From contig WELA01004867.1 of assembly GCA_009602735.1 (NCBI GenBank), positions 1-41,479 of the forward strand: a stretch of 41,479 nucleotides of DNA. The letters run 5' to 3'. Positions 10,808 to 19,809 of the stretch are shown one piece after another. The stretch's first letter is position 1. Every line of letters begins with the position of its first letter. The position numbers and the translations under genes were made by a program. The notes below the pieces were generated by a model that saw only the letters and a program-made list of their open reading frames with translations, had not been told where the DNA came from and did no database searches. The DNA comes from Mesotaenium endlicherianum (taxonomy: Eukaryota; Streptophyta; Zygnematophyceae; Zygnematales; Mesotaeniaceae).

Positions 10808-12063
10808 CAGTTCTTGTCGCAATTATTGTGAGCTTGACGGCGCTGCATGCGGACGCAAGTCACGGTCGCCCAGGTTCGAAAAGTTGACGTTGACTTACCG
10901 ATCATTTGACTGATCTCTGCCCGGTCAGCATTGACAGTCAGAATCCAAGTCACAAGGAAGCGTGACTGTGATTAGGTCAAAATCGACACTTAGTGATGGG
11001 TGGGGTTTGACACCCAAGTCAGCCGAGAAGTTGACTATGCTAGGCCCAGTAAATGGTTCAGCGGCGGTCAAGTTAGGCATTGCGGACAAGAACAGACACC
11101 CTGGCAACCGCCATGTCAGGCGGGGCTGGTCGGAAGGGGCAACCCAGCCATGGACCCAAGAAGAGGTTGCCACGTCCTAAGCAGCCTTATCGAGCGACAT
11201 AGGCTTGGAAGCCATTTAGGCGTGCACGCTGACCAAAAGGCTAGCAGACACGCGCGACTGTCACGAGGTGTGCATGCATGCTAAGTGATGTCTAATAACT
11301 TAAGCTATCACGAGGGATAACTGCAGGAACGGCATGCATGCTAAACGCTGTGACTAAGCATTGGAATTCCCAAGAGAAATGGCATGCGTGGTGCCTAGAA
11401 AAGGCACGAGCCTTGCACAATCCCACCTAATTCTTGCCTTGCACATTTTGCCAAGAAGCAGGAGGGAGCACAAGATCGAAAGGAGAAGAGAAAGAAGGGC
11501 GCAAAGAAGAAGGAATTTCCAAGGCCACAGGAGAGCCGGGAAGCCACGCTTCTGCCGACGCTTAAGAAATTCTCTCCCAGTGTACCATAGAAAAGTTAGA
11601 GTTCAGGAGTTCCTAAGAAGGAATTTTGTTTGAAGAAGGCAACTTGCAAATAGAATCTCTTAGGAGTTCTAGCGCAAATATGGACCAGACACCACAAACG
11701 TGCAAAGAGCACATAATATGGTGAGTGCTGTGTTACTTTCCAAGTTCTCATAAGTTTCAATTATTGAGTTCCAAGTAAGAAAGCAGGACCAAGAAGTAAA
11801 GCCCTCAATGTAAAGTTGAGTAAACCCAGCCAGCAGTGAAAACTGTTAGGCGCTGTTTTGAGCGAAGAGCTCAAGCCAGGTCGGCATAGATGCTGTAGTT
11901 TTAGAGTTCTGTAAATTGTGACTTGGTGAACCTGGTGGGCGATTTTCTTTGAAACTTGGTGTTGTAAGTTGTTTGGCTTAGACGTGATTCTCTGCAAACT
12001 AGAGCTAGTTCACTTGTGCAACCCTCAACTTGGGCAAAAGCCTATAAAGAAGTACGACATTTT
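10808..12063 (+). repeat. Leader/LTR-like region related to element C, unit 2
   Basis: Copy of 4515-5770. The ATG-GTGAGT block lies at 11718-11726. Followed by about 380 bases without a gene (12064-12447) up to element A. Confidence 0.7.
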
Positions 12064-12447
12064 TGTCTTTGTAAGGAAATATGAAGGATAGAAATCTTTT
12101 CACAAGAAAACTTGCTAAATCTTGGAATAGGAACTGAAGAGCTTCACCTCAGTGTGAGAACACTAAGTGTTGACCCCTCTTTACATTATGCAAGTGCAAG
12201 AAGACCAGAAATGGGTCAAGCGCAGCCAGCCTATCACTGACACACGTACAAAGGGAAACCGACCAGGTTGATTTCCCGCGTGCAGAGATACACCGACCAA
12301 TCAATCGTGGGAAGCCCACACGCGAAAAGGACCACCGACACATCGACCAGGTCAACGACACACATGATGGAAAGCCACACATGTGTCCAGGTCCCGACGT
12401 CATAGGCACGAGATTCTCTCAGATGATTCCCTGTTCTTAGCCAACGC

Positions 12448-12452
12448 ATAGT
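12448..12452. other. Left target-site duplication of element A (ATAGT)
   Basis: ATAGT immediately precedes the LTR start; the same five bases follow the other LTR at 27933-27937. This pairs the two LTRs as one insertion. Confidence 0.85.
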
Positions 12453-13175
12453 TGAAATGAATCGACTTACCAATTAGGCTATTAACAATTAATGAAGATC
12501 TTTATATCAGCAAGTAATCTTTATGGTATTTTCTATTCGTTGATTCAGAAGCAAAAGACAACACACTAGCAAATGTAGTACTTGCAAGTCAAACGGAAGT
12601 AAACTAGCATCAATTATGCAATCAGTAAACTCGTACATAAGCAAGGCTAGAAGATAGTGCATACCAATGGCTTCTCGCCTTGGATTCAGATCTCTCTCCA
12701 TAAGCTGTACAAGAGAGTTGGCCTCGTTTCTGAACAAGTTGTCAAACTCGAGAGAAATACCTAGCATATGTACATGGAATGAGTTTACTGTTCAACGGCC
12801 AGTGGGATGGCACCGCCTACCCGGAAGTTAACCGCGTTGGTAGGACCTCGATTAACCAAATCCACCGCCATCTCCCATCATCCCGAATCGCCATCCATCT
12901 TAAGGATGTCATTTGGCCATTCATCTAGCACACCACACTTAGATGCATATCTAGGCAGTTCCCTGCTTCCGAGTACGGAGGTCAGCTGGCTGTCAAAGAA
13001 TGTGTCAGCAAGCTGACCTAAGTTGACTTCAGCGTGCTGCTCCCGGCTGAGTCATTATACTGATTATTTTATAAGGTCCAGCAGACTTAATATCAAATAA
13101 AGTTCAGCAGGCTGAACTTCTTCAACTATTAAATTTAAATGAATATTATATCTACCAATATACTAATTGATTACA
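12453..13175 (-). repeat. 3' LTR of element A
   Basis: 723 bp. On the plus strand it starts TGAAATGAATCG and ends GATTACA, giving TG...CA ends on the sense (minus) strand. The polypurine tract adjoins its right edge, which identifies it as the 3' LTR. Related to 27215-27932 and 36452-37170. Confidence 0.92.
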
Positions 13176-13189
13176 ATCCCTCCAACTTA
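13176..13189 (-). other. 3' polypurine tract of element A
   Basis: Sense strand reads TAAGTTGGAGGGAT directly before the LTR's TGT. This is the expected position of the plus-strand DNA synthesis primer. The same tract is present in element D at 37171-37184. Confidence 0.8.
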
Positions 13190-13288
13190 ACAGGTTGTCG
13201 CCTCGACAACACTAACACTGGGTACATGGTTTTCCCCAACTGAAAGTACTGATCTCCCTCCCACCACCTCTTGCTCCAACACTGATGC

Positions 13289-15335
13289 CTAACTGTCAAG
13301 ATCACTAGTAACAGTGTGCTGTCCCTTCGCCCTCAACCTATTGCCCTTATGAGGAAGTTGTTCCTGGGGCTCTACGGTCAGGGGAGCGAGACCGGGAGCC
13401 AGACCTCCTCCTTCTGTCTTGGGGTCTCTTGAAGCCTGGGGGCTTCGAGTAGGGAGGACCAAGGGGAGAACGTAGTAACTGGGCTGTTTCCTCCTGCACA
13501 ATCTAAAGAGAGCAGACTTCTCCTTGGCATTTCTCAAACTAACAGGTACATATACCGGCATTCCAGAAAGATGTTGCATGACATGAGCCAAGGGCACATG
13601 CCCTCTGAGGGGGAAGAGTGCCTCTTCTATGAAAGGGGGGGTGCAACGAGGGTGCAATGGGACAGGGCTAAGGGGCCAAGGGGCCGAAGGAGGGGGGGGG
13701 AGGAAAAGATGGGGGAGGATTGGGAGAGGGGGGAGAGTGGGGGATGCGACTCACCCGTCCCAATTTACGGAGGCGCCCGTCAAGGCGCAGGACGAGGTAC
13801 ACGTCGTCGCCAGGTGCCACGCCCTCGACCTCTTGCTGCTCCATGATCCACTTGCGTGCGCAAGGGGGGGGGGGGTGTGCAGGGAGACGTGAGGTCTAAG
13901 TTGACCTAAAATTGACCTAGGGTTATGCTGGCAGGCCTCTGGCTTTTTCTCTAGCAGCCCTCCTGTCTGCCCTGTTTAACTGGGTCTCTGCGCCTGCAAA
14001 TGGGCTCTGTCCACTGGCAGTTAGTTCCCAGCCAAGTAATATCTTCCTCTTCAGCGAGCTGGTGCAAGGCTATGTCTGCCCTGGCCAACCCAGTCTTTTC
14101 CATTACAGGGGATGTGGCAGGTGTCTGGGTCACAGCGGGGCTAGTATCCTCTTCCTCGCCTTCCTCCTCTTCTTCCTCTGACTCCTCCTCTTCTTCCCCT
14201 GGCTCCTCTGAGACTGCTGGAGTTTTCTCTGTCAGCTGCTTCAGCTCTTCCCGAGGAAAAGAGTACCCCTCTGACCTTCCCCTTTTGGGTGCTGGTGGAG
14301 GCCGTTGAGTCCTGACTGCATACAGGTCTTTCTCTCCCTGCTTGCTTGCCTATTTGGCATAAGCGTGCTTCCCTTTAGAGAATGACTCTCGGGCCCTGCT
14401 CCTGTCCTCCTGCATTTTTTGACTTATCCAGTCTCTGACTCCATCCAATCTTGGGTCCCAAGCTGCAATGTGTGGGAGCAACACTATGTTTCCCTGTTAG
14501 TCTGTTAGGAAATCTTCCTCCCCTGCCCTGTCATTTTGGTGGTCCCTCATGTTGATGGTCATCCACCGCCAATCAATGGGCTTTTGAAAGAAGGCAGGGT
14601 CTGTCCTTTTCAGCGTACAAGGGTACCAATGTCTTGCGAAGTCCAGCTGACTGGTTTCCCTGGCCAAGAATTCCCAGCTCCTTCTCTCCACCTCATTATA
14701 CATGGCCTTGAACCTGTTATAGGATGTAGAGTCCTTAAAGCTGTCCGCGTCCATGGGGATCATCCCGATGACCCTATCTTTCCCCAGATACCCGGAATCA
14801 ATACAGCTCCTTCTTCATTCACTTGGGCCATTGCCTTGGCCTCTCTGACCGTATATCCTACCATCCTGGCATAATCGTGGTAGAGGAGGAGTCCTGTGCT
14901 GACCTCTGCATACTTGTCAAAGTTTTTGGATGTCTCCCCTTCCCTCTGCAAGATGTTCTTCTGCAACTCACTGCGACTTCTCTGGGCATACTTGAAGGCC
15001 TCCTCCAGAAGATCAAAACCTTTGCCCAGCACTGTGTAGCGGTAGCTGCTGATTCTCCTCTGTTCTTCTTCTTCAACCTGCTTCTGCCTCTCCTCAGCTT
15101 CCCTCTCCTCCTCTGCCTTCTTGGCCTCCTTTGCAGCTTGTCTGTCCAGTTCTTCCTGCCTCAGCCTGGTCTGATCCTCCTCCTCCTTCTAGTTCTCTGC
15201 CTCTCGCTGTTGTTGGAGTCGTTGTGATTCCCGAGCGAAGATGGAGAATAATTCGATGTCGCCACAGAAATGCAAGTATTTTGCATGTGCCTCTTCCGCT
15301 CATCTCTTCCTCTTAAGTTCCGAGTTCTGAGTCAT
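13289..15335 (-). pseudogene. ORF3 of element A (accessory protein between pol and 3' LTR), decayed
   Basis: A sense-strand reading starts at an ATG (15335, MTQNSELKRKR) and gives a basic/acidic coiled coil, with in-frame stops at codon 12 and after REAEN. A globular-looking middle follows (LGKGFDLLEEAFKYAQRS near 15030; MIPMDADSFKDS at 14763 after a frameshift; WRWMTINMRD near 14540). Next is a Glu-rich stretch (about 14230-14150), then a tail with HVPLAHVMQHLSGMPVYVPV (13600-13540). Element D carries the same protein at 37256-38702. No membrane segment, signal peptide or env-like feature is visible, and I recognise no family. A lacks the roughly 190-bp deletion seen in D, but has an insertion at about 13607-13930. 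Confidence 0.65.
13607..13930. other. G-rich insertion in ORF3 of element A
   Basis: Absent from the corresponding place in element D. The plus strand has many runs of 4-9 G between 13630 and 13745, and another long G run near 13865. The minus strand between them reads MEQQEVEGVAPGDDVYLVL then RLDGRLRKLGR, followed by GTGAGT, which looks like a short exon with a 5' splice site. It could be a captured host exon or an inserted small element. Confidence 0.4.
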
Positions 15336-15564
15336 CCTGCTCAATCATAAACACAATGCAATCAATGAAGTCATGGTACTTAGCCGCTACTGAGTACCCT
15401 TGGTGGAGAAGAACGTGGTAGGGAGAATTCCAAGTGTGTAATACCTTGTGTGAGTGAGTAGAAGAGGAGAATTGAGTCAGAGAGAAAAAGTGAGTGTGAA
15501 CGCAGGTTGAGTGTGTAGAATGATTACATAAAAAAAAGCCTGGCTGATCCCGAGACGGAACACG

Positions 15565-15580
15565 CTCCCTCCAACTTAAT
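15565..15580 (-). other. Internal polypurine tract (candidate central PPT), element A
   Basis: Sense strand ATTAAGTTGGAGGGAG shares 13 contiguous bases with the 3' polypurine tract. It lies about 230 bases upstream of the ORF3 start. It is conserved in element D at 38904-38919. Confidence 0.5.
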
Positions 15581-15645
15581 TTAAGGTGGGCTGCCTGTCA
15601 CAACTGTCACTATCTGGCACTAACTGTCACGTTTAAGTGTCACGT

Positions 15646-15660
15646 TCCCCCCCAACTTAC
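15646..15660 (-). other. Second internal polypurine tract, element A
   Basis: Sense strand GTAAGTTGGGGGGGA; a weaker version of the same tract, about 80 bases further upstream. Counterpart in element D at 38963-38978. The rest of 15336-15706 is non-coding, with ACTGTCAC repeats. Confidence 0.4.
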
Positions 15661-15706
15661 TTGGAGACAGGACCTCCTGTCACCTGTCAAGGGCGACTAA
15701 AATGAC

Positions 15707-17877
15707 AGTTTGGGAGGTGTGCCAGCCGCCCGAAGGTGGAACCGTTTCAATGAACCTTTGGCATTGGTCAGCTGGTCATTAAATTCCCAAGTGTTCCCAG
15801 AGGCATCGTACCCCTTCCACCTGACCAGATACTTCATGACATACTTAGATGATTGACGGACAGAGCGAGCGAGCGAGCGAGTGAGCGTCTAAAATCTCGA
15901 CGACCTCATATTCCTCAGGGTCACCATGCCTGATAGCGGGGACCGGTCTTGGTTGGACCGGTAACCGACCTGTGAACAGTGTGTCACCTTTGATGTACGA
16001 TTCCAGGAAGGAGACATTAAAGACTGGTGACCCTTGTATTCTGCCGACATGTTCAGTTTGTTAGCATTCTGACCGACACAACGCACCACCGAATATGGAC
16101 CAACCCAGATCGGACCAAGCTTTTTCTTAACCACACCAGGTAGGTACAGGTGTTGAGAATGCAGTTTGACCAAATCGCCCTTAGAAAATGTCAGCTCTCG
16201 ACGGTGCTGATTAGCGTATTTTTGTTGATTTTCTTGGGCTTTGTGCAGGATCTGTTAGACTTCTAACTGGGTGTCAGCTAACTCCTGGGTTAACTGTAGG
16301 GAGACCGGATTGTCACTCCCTTCAGGGTGAGTTAAAGACTCCCCTAGTACATCTAAAGGGGACTTAGGGACTCTACCCAGGCTCAATTCAAAAGGAGTCT
16401 TGCCCGTTGACGCGTGCACCGCACTCTTGACCGCAAACTAGATTTGAGGCAACAGGTCATCCCAATTATCTTGTTATTGGTTAATACATGCTCTTAGCAC
16501 CTCTTGCAGAACTGGGTTAGTTCTTTCAGTCTGTCCATCGGTCTGAGGGTGGTTTGCTGTGCTGAGCAGCTGTTTGACTCCCATTAACCCCATTAAAGCT
16601 CTCCAAAACTTAGAGGTAAATTTTGAGTCTCTGTCTGAGATGATATTAGAAGGGAGCCCATGTTGCCATACTACATGGTTGTAGAACTGTCTCGCTGTTT
16701 CGAGTGCAGTTACTTTGGCAATTGTGAGGATGAAAATGACCATTTTTGTCAGTTTGTCCACTACTACCAGTATCGAATCATTTATTGGCAGTTCGTGGTA
16801 GTGTTACCACCCAGTCCATGGATATTGTTTCCCAGCATCCAGCTGGGATGGGCAATGGTTGTAAGAGACCCCCCGATGGTGTGTGCCTAGACATAATTCT
16901 CTGACACTGATCACAAGACTTCACATATTTCAAGACCTCCCGAGGCAACCCATCCCAATGATAATGTTTTGCCAGTTTGCCCACAGCTTTGGCCTGCCCC
17001 AAATGCCCACCCAGTAAAGTGTCACGCGCTTGACTCAGTAAGAGGGACCTTATTTCCAAGTTATTAGGAATGACCAGCTTCAGCCTGCCTGAAGTGGTTT
17101 TAGTCACCCAGACTCCTCTCTTAAGCCTGTACCCGAGTGCAATAGCAGGACACGCACCATCAGTGGGGCTGGGCTCAAATGTTGGGTCAGAAAGGTAGGC
17201 TTTTTTAAGTTGTTCAAGGAAGGACTTTTTTACCTTGAGTGAAGTGATTCCACAAAGGACTTTATCTACAGCATGCTGTCAAAAGTTCCTTTCTTGCAAG
17301 TCAGGTCTTCTAGAGAGTGCATCAGCAGGATTCAACTTCCCTGGTTTGTAGTCGATCTGGACTTGGAACTGCTCCAGCATCTGGCTCCAGCGGTTCTCCC
17401 TCCTCGACAGCTTGGACTTCTTCTGAAAGTGAGTCAGAGCTAGATGATATGTAATCACCTTAAAAACTTTACCATGTAAATATGCTCTCCAATGTTTGAG
17501 CACATGAATGATAGCAAGTAGCTCTTTATCATGCACAGAATGGTTCAGTTCATCTGGGTTGAATTTTATAGACTCATACAGCACAGAGTGCCACTCCTGC
17601 TTTACCTTATCATCCTTTGTGGTTTTGTCAACAGGCTGCAACAAAATAGCACCCATGGCAAAGTCAGATGCATCGGTAACCACGTGCACAGGTTTGCTGG
17701 AGTCATACACGGCTAAGATTGGGACAGAGCAAGAGCATCTTTAAGGGTCTGGAAGGCAGCTTGCTGCTCTTTCCCCCACACATACCTTATGTCCTTCCTA
17801 ATAAGGTCAGGCAGTTGACTGGCCATCGTATAATAATTTTCAATGAATCTCCTGTAATGGTTAGCCGACCAAGGAAG
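15707..17877 (-). pseudogene. Element A pol, 3' half: RNase H, integrase, chromodomain (broken)
   Basis: Reading leftwards from the element B insertion: the end of RT, then RNase H (17710-17279, VTDASDFAMGAILLQ with HDKELLAI and the following Asp). Integrase H2C2 follows (17107-16900, CDQCQRI), with catalytic Asps in ISMDWVV and SDRDSKF and Glu in DGQTERTN (16761-16474). The end is GPIWVGPYSVVRCV and a chromodomain tail. Stops or frameshifts separate 17279, 17107, 16761 and 16173. A GAGC tetranucleotide expansion near 15862-15886 adds about 16 bases relative to element D and disrupts the chromodomain frame. Confidence 0.85.
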
Positions 17878-18380
17878 TATAGTGAAACAGGTAGATGAAG
17901 TACTTAGTGAAATATTTCACTTTATCTATTCAAGACAAGGATCTTTGAACACAAGTGGTAGCTTCTTGAAAGAGAGATGGCTTCTTGAAAGTTAATATAT
18001 TTCTGGATTTTGGCAAGTACAAGAGTGATTCTGGAATGTCTTTCTATGTTCTAGCTCTTGTTTATATACTTGCTAAATAAGTAATTTCTAGGAAGGTGTA
18101 TGTTGATGTGTCGGCGCCCAACACATCCCAAAACTTGCCACCTCTTTCTAGAATAATGTACACATGTCCTTTTGACCTAAAAATGGCACATTTGACTTTT
18201 GCCACGTGGAGTTCTTCTAGGTCTTTCCTCTAACTTCGAAAATGCCTTAGAAGGTTCAAAGGACATGAACCAAGTCACTAGAGTACCTATTCACACTTGA
18301 ATCCACACGATACTACTCCAAATATATTTGAAAACATTAACATATATGCAAACTAATATATAATAACTCAAATCACTACA
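17878..18380 (-). repeat. 3' LTR of element B
   Basis: 503 bp. The outer terminal dinucleotide is mutated (TATAGTG here, TGTAGTG in the other LTR), so the canonical end is lost. A C-rich tract, polypurine on the sense strand, adjoins its right edge. Confidence 0.92.
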
Positions 18381-18393
18381 TCACCCCCCCGCC
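18381..18393 (-). other. Polypurine tract of element B
   Basis: Sense strand GGCGGGGGGGTGA immediately before the LTR's TGTAGTG. Expected plus-strand primer. Confidence 0.75.
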
Positions 18394-18420
18394 AGAAAAA
18401 GCGACGTCTCGGCGCGTCAA

Positions 18421-18536
18421 GACAGGTCTTACACATGTGGAGTAGACTAGTCAACAGCTTCAAGTCAGATGCCACACATGTGAAGAGGATCAGTCCAAGG
18501 CGCCAAGTCAGGTGCTACACATGTAAGGTAGACTAG
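18421..18536 (-). repeat. 43-bp-period tandem repeat near the 3' LTR of element B
   Basis: Three related 30-base blocks at 18421-18450, 18464-18493 and 18507-18536, each with TACACATGT or CACACATGT followed by a GACTAG or GATCAG end. The period is exactly 43. The remainder of 18394-19185 is a non-coding 3' region with nothing else I recognise. Confidence 0.7.
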
Positions 18537-19185
18537 GCAAGGTCGTGGGTGGTGTGACCTTATTGGCTAGCCTACTCCTTGATGATAAAGAAAATTGTAC
18601 AAGTTGGCCCAGAATCTGCCACAAATTCGAAAATTCATAGCGTCCACAAAACTGCTCCAATTCTGAAAATTTGAGTGCCAGACAGACCGCGTCGAAGAAC
18701 TCTACCGGGTCACTAGATTTGAGAGCCTTCTGATTTCTGGAGTGTCGTTGAGAGCAGAGAGAGTAGGCACTCCTCCAAATCTGTGCAGAAACTTCTGAGA
18801 ATCATAAGTCCTTCTATACTTTTTCAAAGTCTGCGAACTAAGTCTCAAACTGGGCGCTGTAAGATGTTGTACTAGATGCTTGAGTTTCAGAGCATTCCAT
18901 GTTCAGGGGAGGGCACAATGTCAGAAGGCATATTCTGCCCTAACAATGCCAGCAGCTTGACCCCCTTCTACTTAGAGCATCATATCTCTCTCACCAGTGC
19001 TCCAAATTGAGCAAACTTGCACTCTAGATAACCGGCTACTTATGAACTACAGCGAGGTGAATTTTCAGAATTTATTATGCAGAGACCTATCACCAGCAGC
19101 AGTTTTAAATTTCTGTCCAGAAACTACGAGAAGAGAAGAGTGTCTAATGTCAATGTTTCCTCTTTCTTGTTCTTGCAGCCTGCCT

Positions 19186-19809
19186 CTAAGGGGTCTTTTG
19201 CTGCTTCTTGATGGTGGCAGGCTGCCTCCCTGAAGTCTTTGGGCTTCTTGTAGAGAGACTTGGGGCTGGTCCAAGATGGGGGTTGGCGGCATGGAAGCGC
19301 TTCAACTTTCTCTGAACTTTGTCAAGGTGGTGCGCCGCCACCCAACTATTCTCCGAATCTGGATATCCTTTCCACTTGATCAAGTATTGCTGTCTCTTAA
19401 AATTTCTCATAGCCACTATGTCTTCCACTTTGTACTCCAAATGATCATCCACTATTGTTGGGGCTGGTGGGGTTGTCACACGTCCTGGGAACTTGTTGTC
19501 GGGTTGCACATATGGCTTGAAGAGGGAAGCGTGGAATACGAGATCGATGTGCATAGTCTTGGGAAGTTTTAGCTTGAAAGCAACGAGGTTGACTTGCTAG
19601 ATAATCTTGAAGGGTCCCAAATACTTGGGAGAGAACTTGCTGCCGGCAGGCCTGTTGTTCAGGGAAATATTCTTGGATGATAGTAACACGTTGTCACCCA
19701 CTCTGTACGTAATTTCTCTTCTGGATCTGTTCGCCCCTCTTGCTTGAGCATCTTGCGCGTGTTGTAGAGCTTTCTTCGCTGCTGTAAGGGCTGCTTCTAA
19801 TGTCTCCAT
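19186..19809 (-). pseudogene. Element B integrase C-terminus and chromodomain (frameshifted from pol)
   Basis: Continues the pol protein in another frame. 19809-19597 gives a integrase tail (YRVGDNVLLSSKNI, KFSPKYLGPFKI) and ends at a stop. 19554-19186 gives HIDLVFHASLFKPY and then a chromodomain (EYKVEDIVAMRNF, QYLIKWKGYPDSENSW). The aromatic and acidic positions typical of chromoviral chromodomains are visible. The frame change from pol at about 19800 and the stop near 19597 would prevent a full-length integrase. Confidence 0.85.

Larger units (their letters stand above)
6294..12586. repeat. Tandem repeat unit 2 (6293 bp)
   Basis: Second copy of the unit, with no difference from 1-6293 in the stretches I compared. 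It runs directly into the full 3' LTR of element A. Identity with the unit start continues past 12586 to 12663, then after two mismatches at 12664-12665 (CC here, AG in both units) continues to about 12734, where the unit switches to integrase sequence and the true LTR goes on. Confidence 0.95.

Noticed and set aside
14000..14308. Serine-rich plus-strand ORF in element A (and its counterpart at 37533-38027)
   Set aside because: Antisense shadow of the Glu-rich part of ORF3; Ser runs are complements of GAG/GAA codons.
14823..15227. Leucine-rich plus-strand ORF resembling membrane segments (also 38100-38594)
   Set aside because: Antisense of the Lys/Glu/Gln coiled coil of ORF3. Both copies are family members, so its presence in both is not independent support.
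13289..15335. ORF3 as an envelope gene
   Set aside because: Position fits, but there is no signal peptide, membrane anchor or Cys pattern; a coiled-coil, acidic, soluble protein is more consistent.
15860..15890. Short direct repeats that might suggest a CRISPR-like array
   Set aside because: A simple GAGC microsatellite without spacers, in a eukaryotic retrotransposon.
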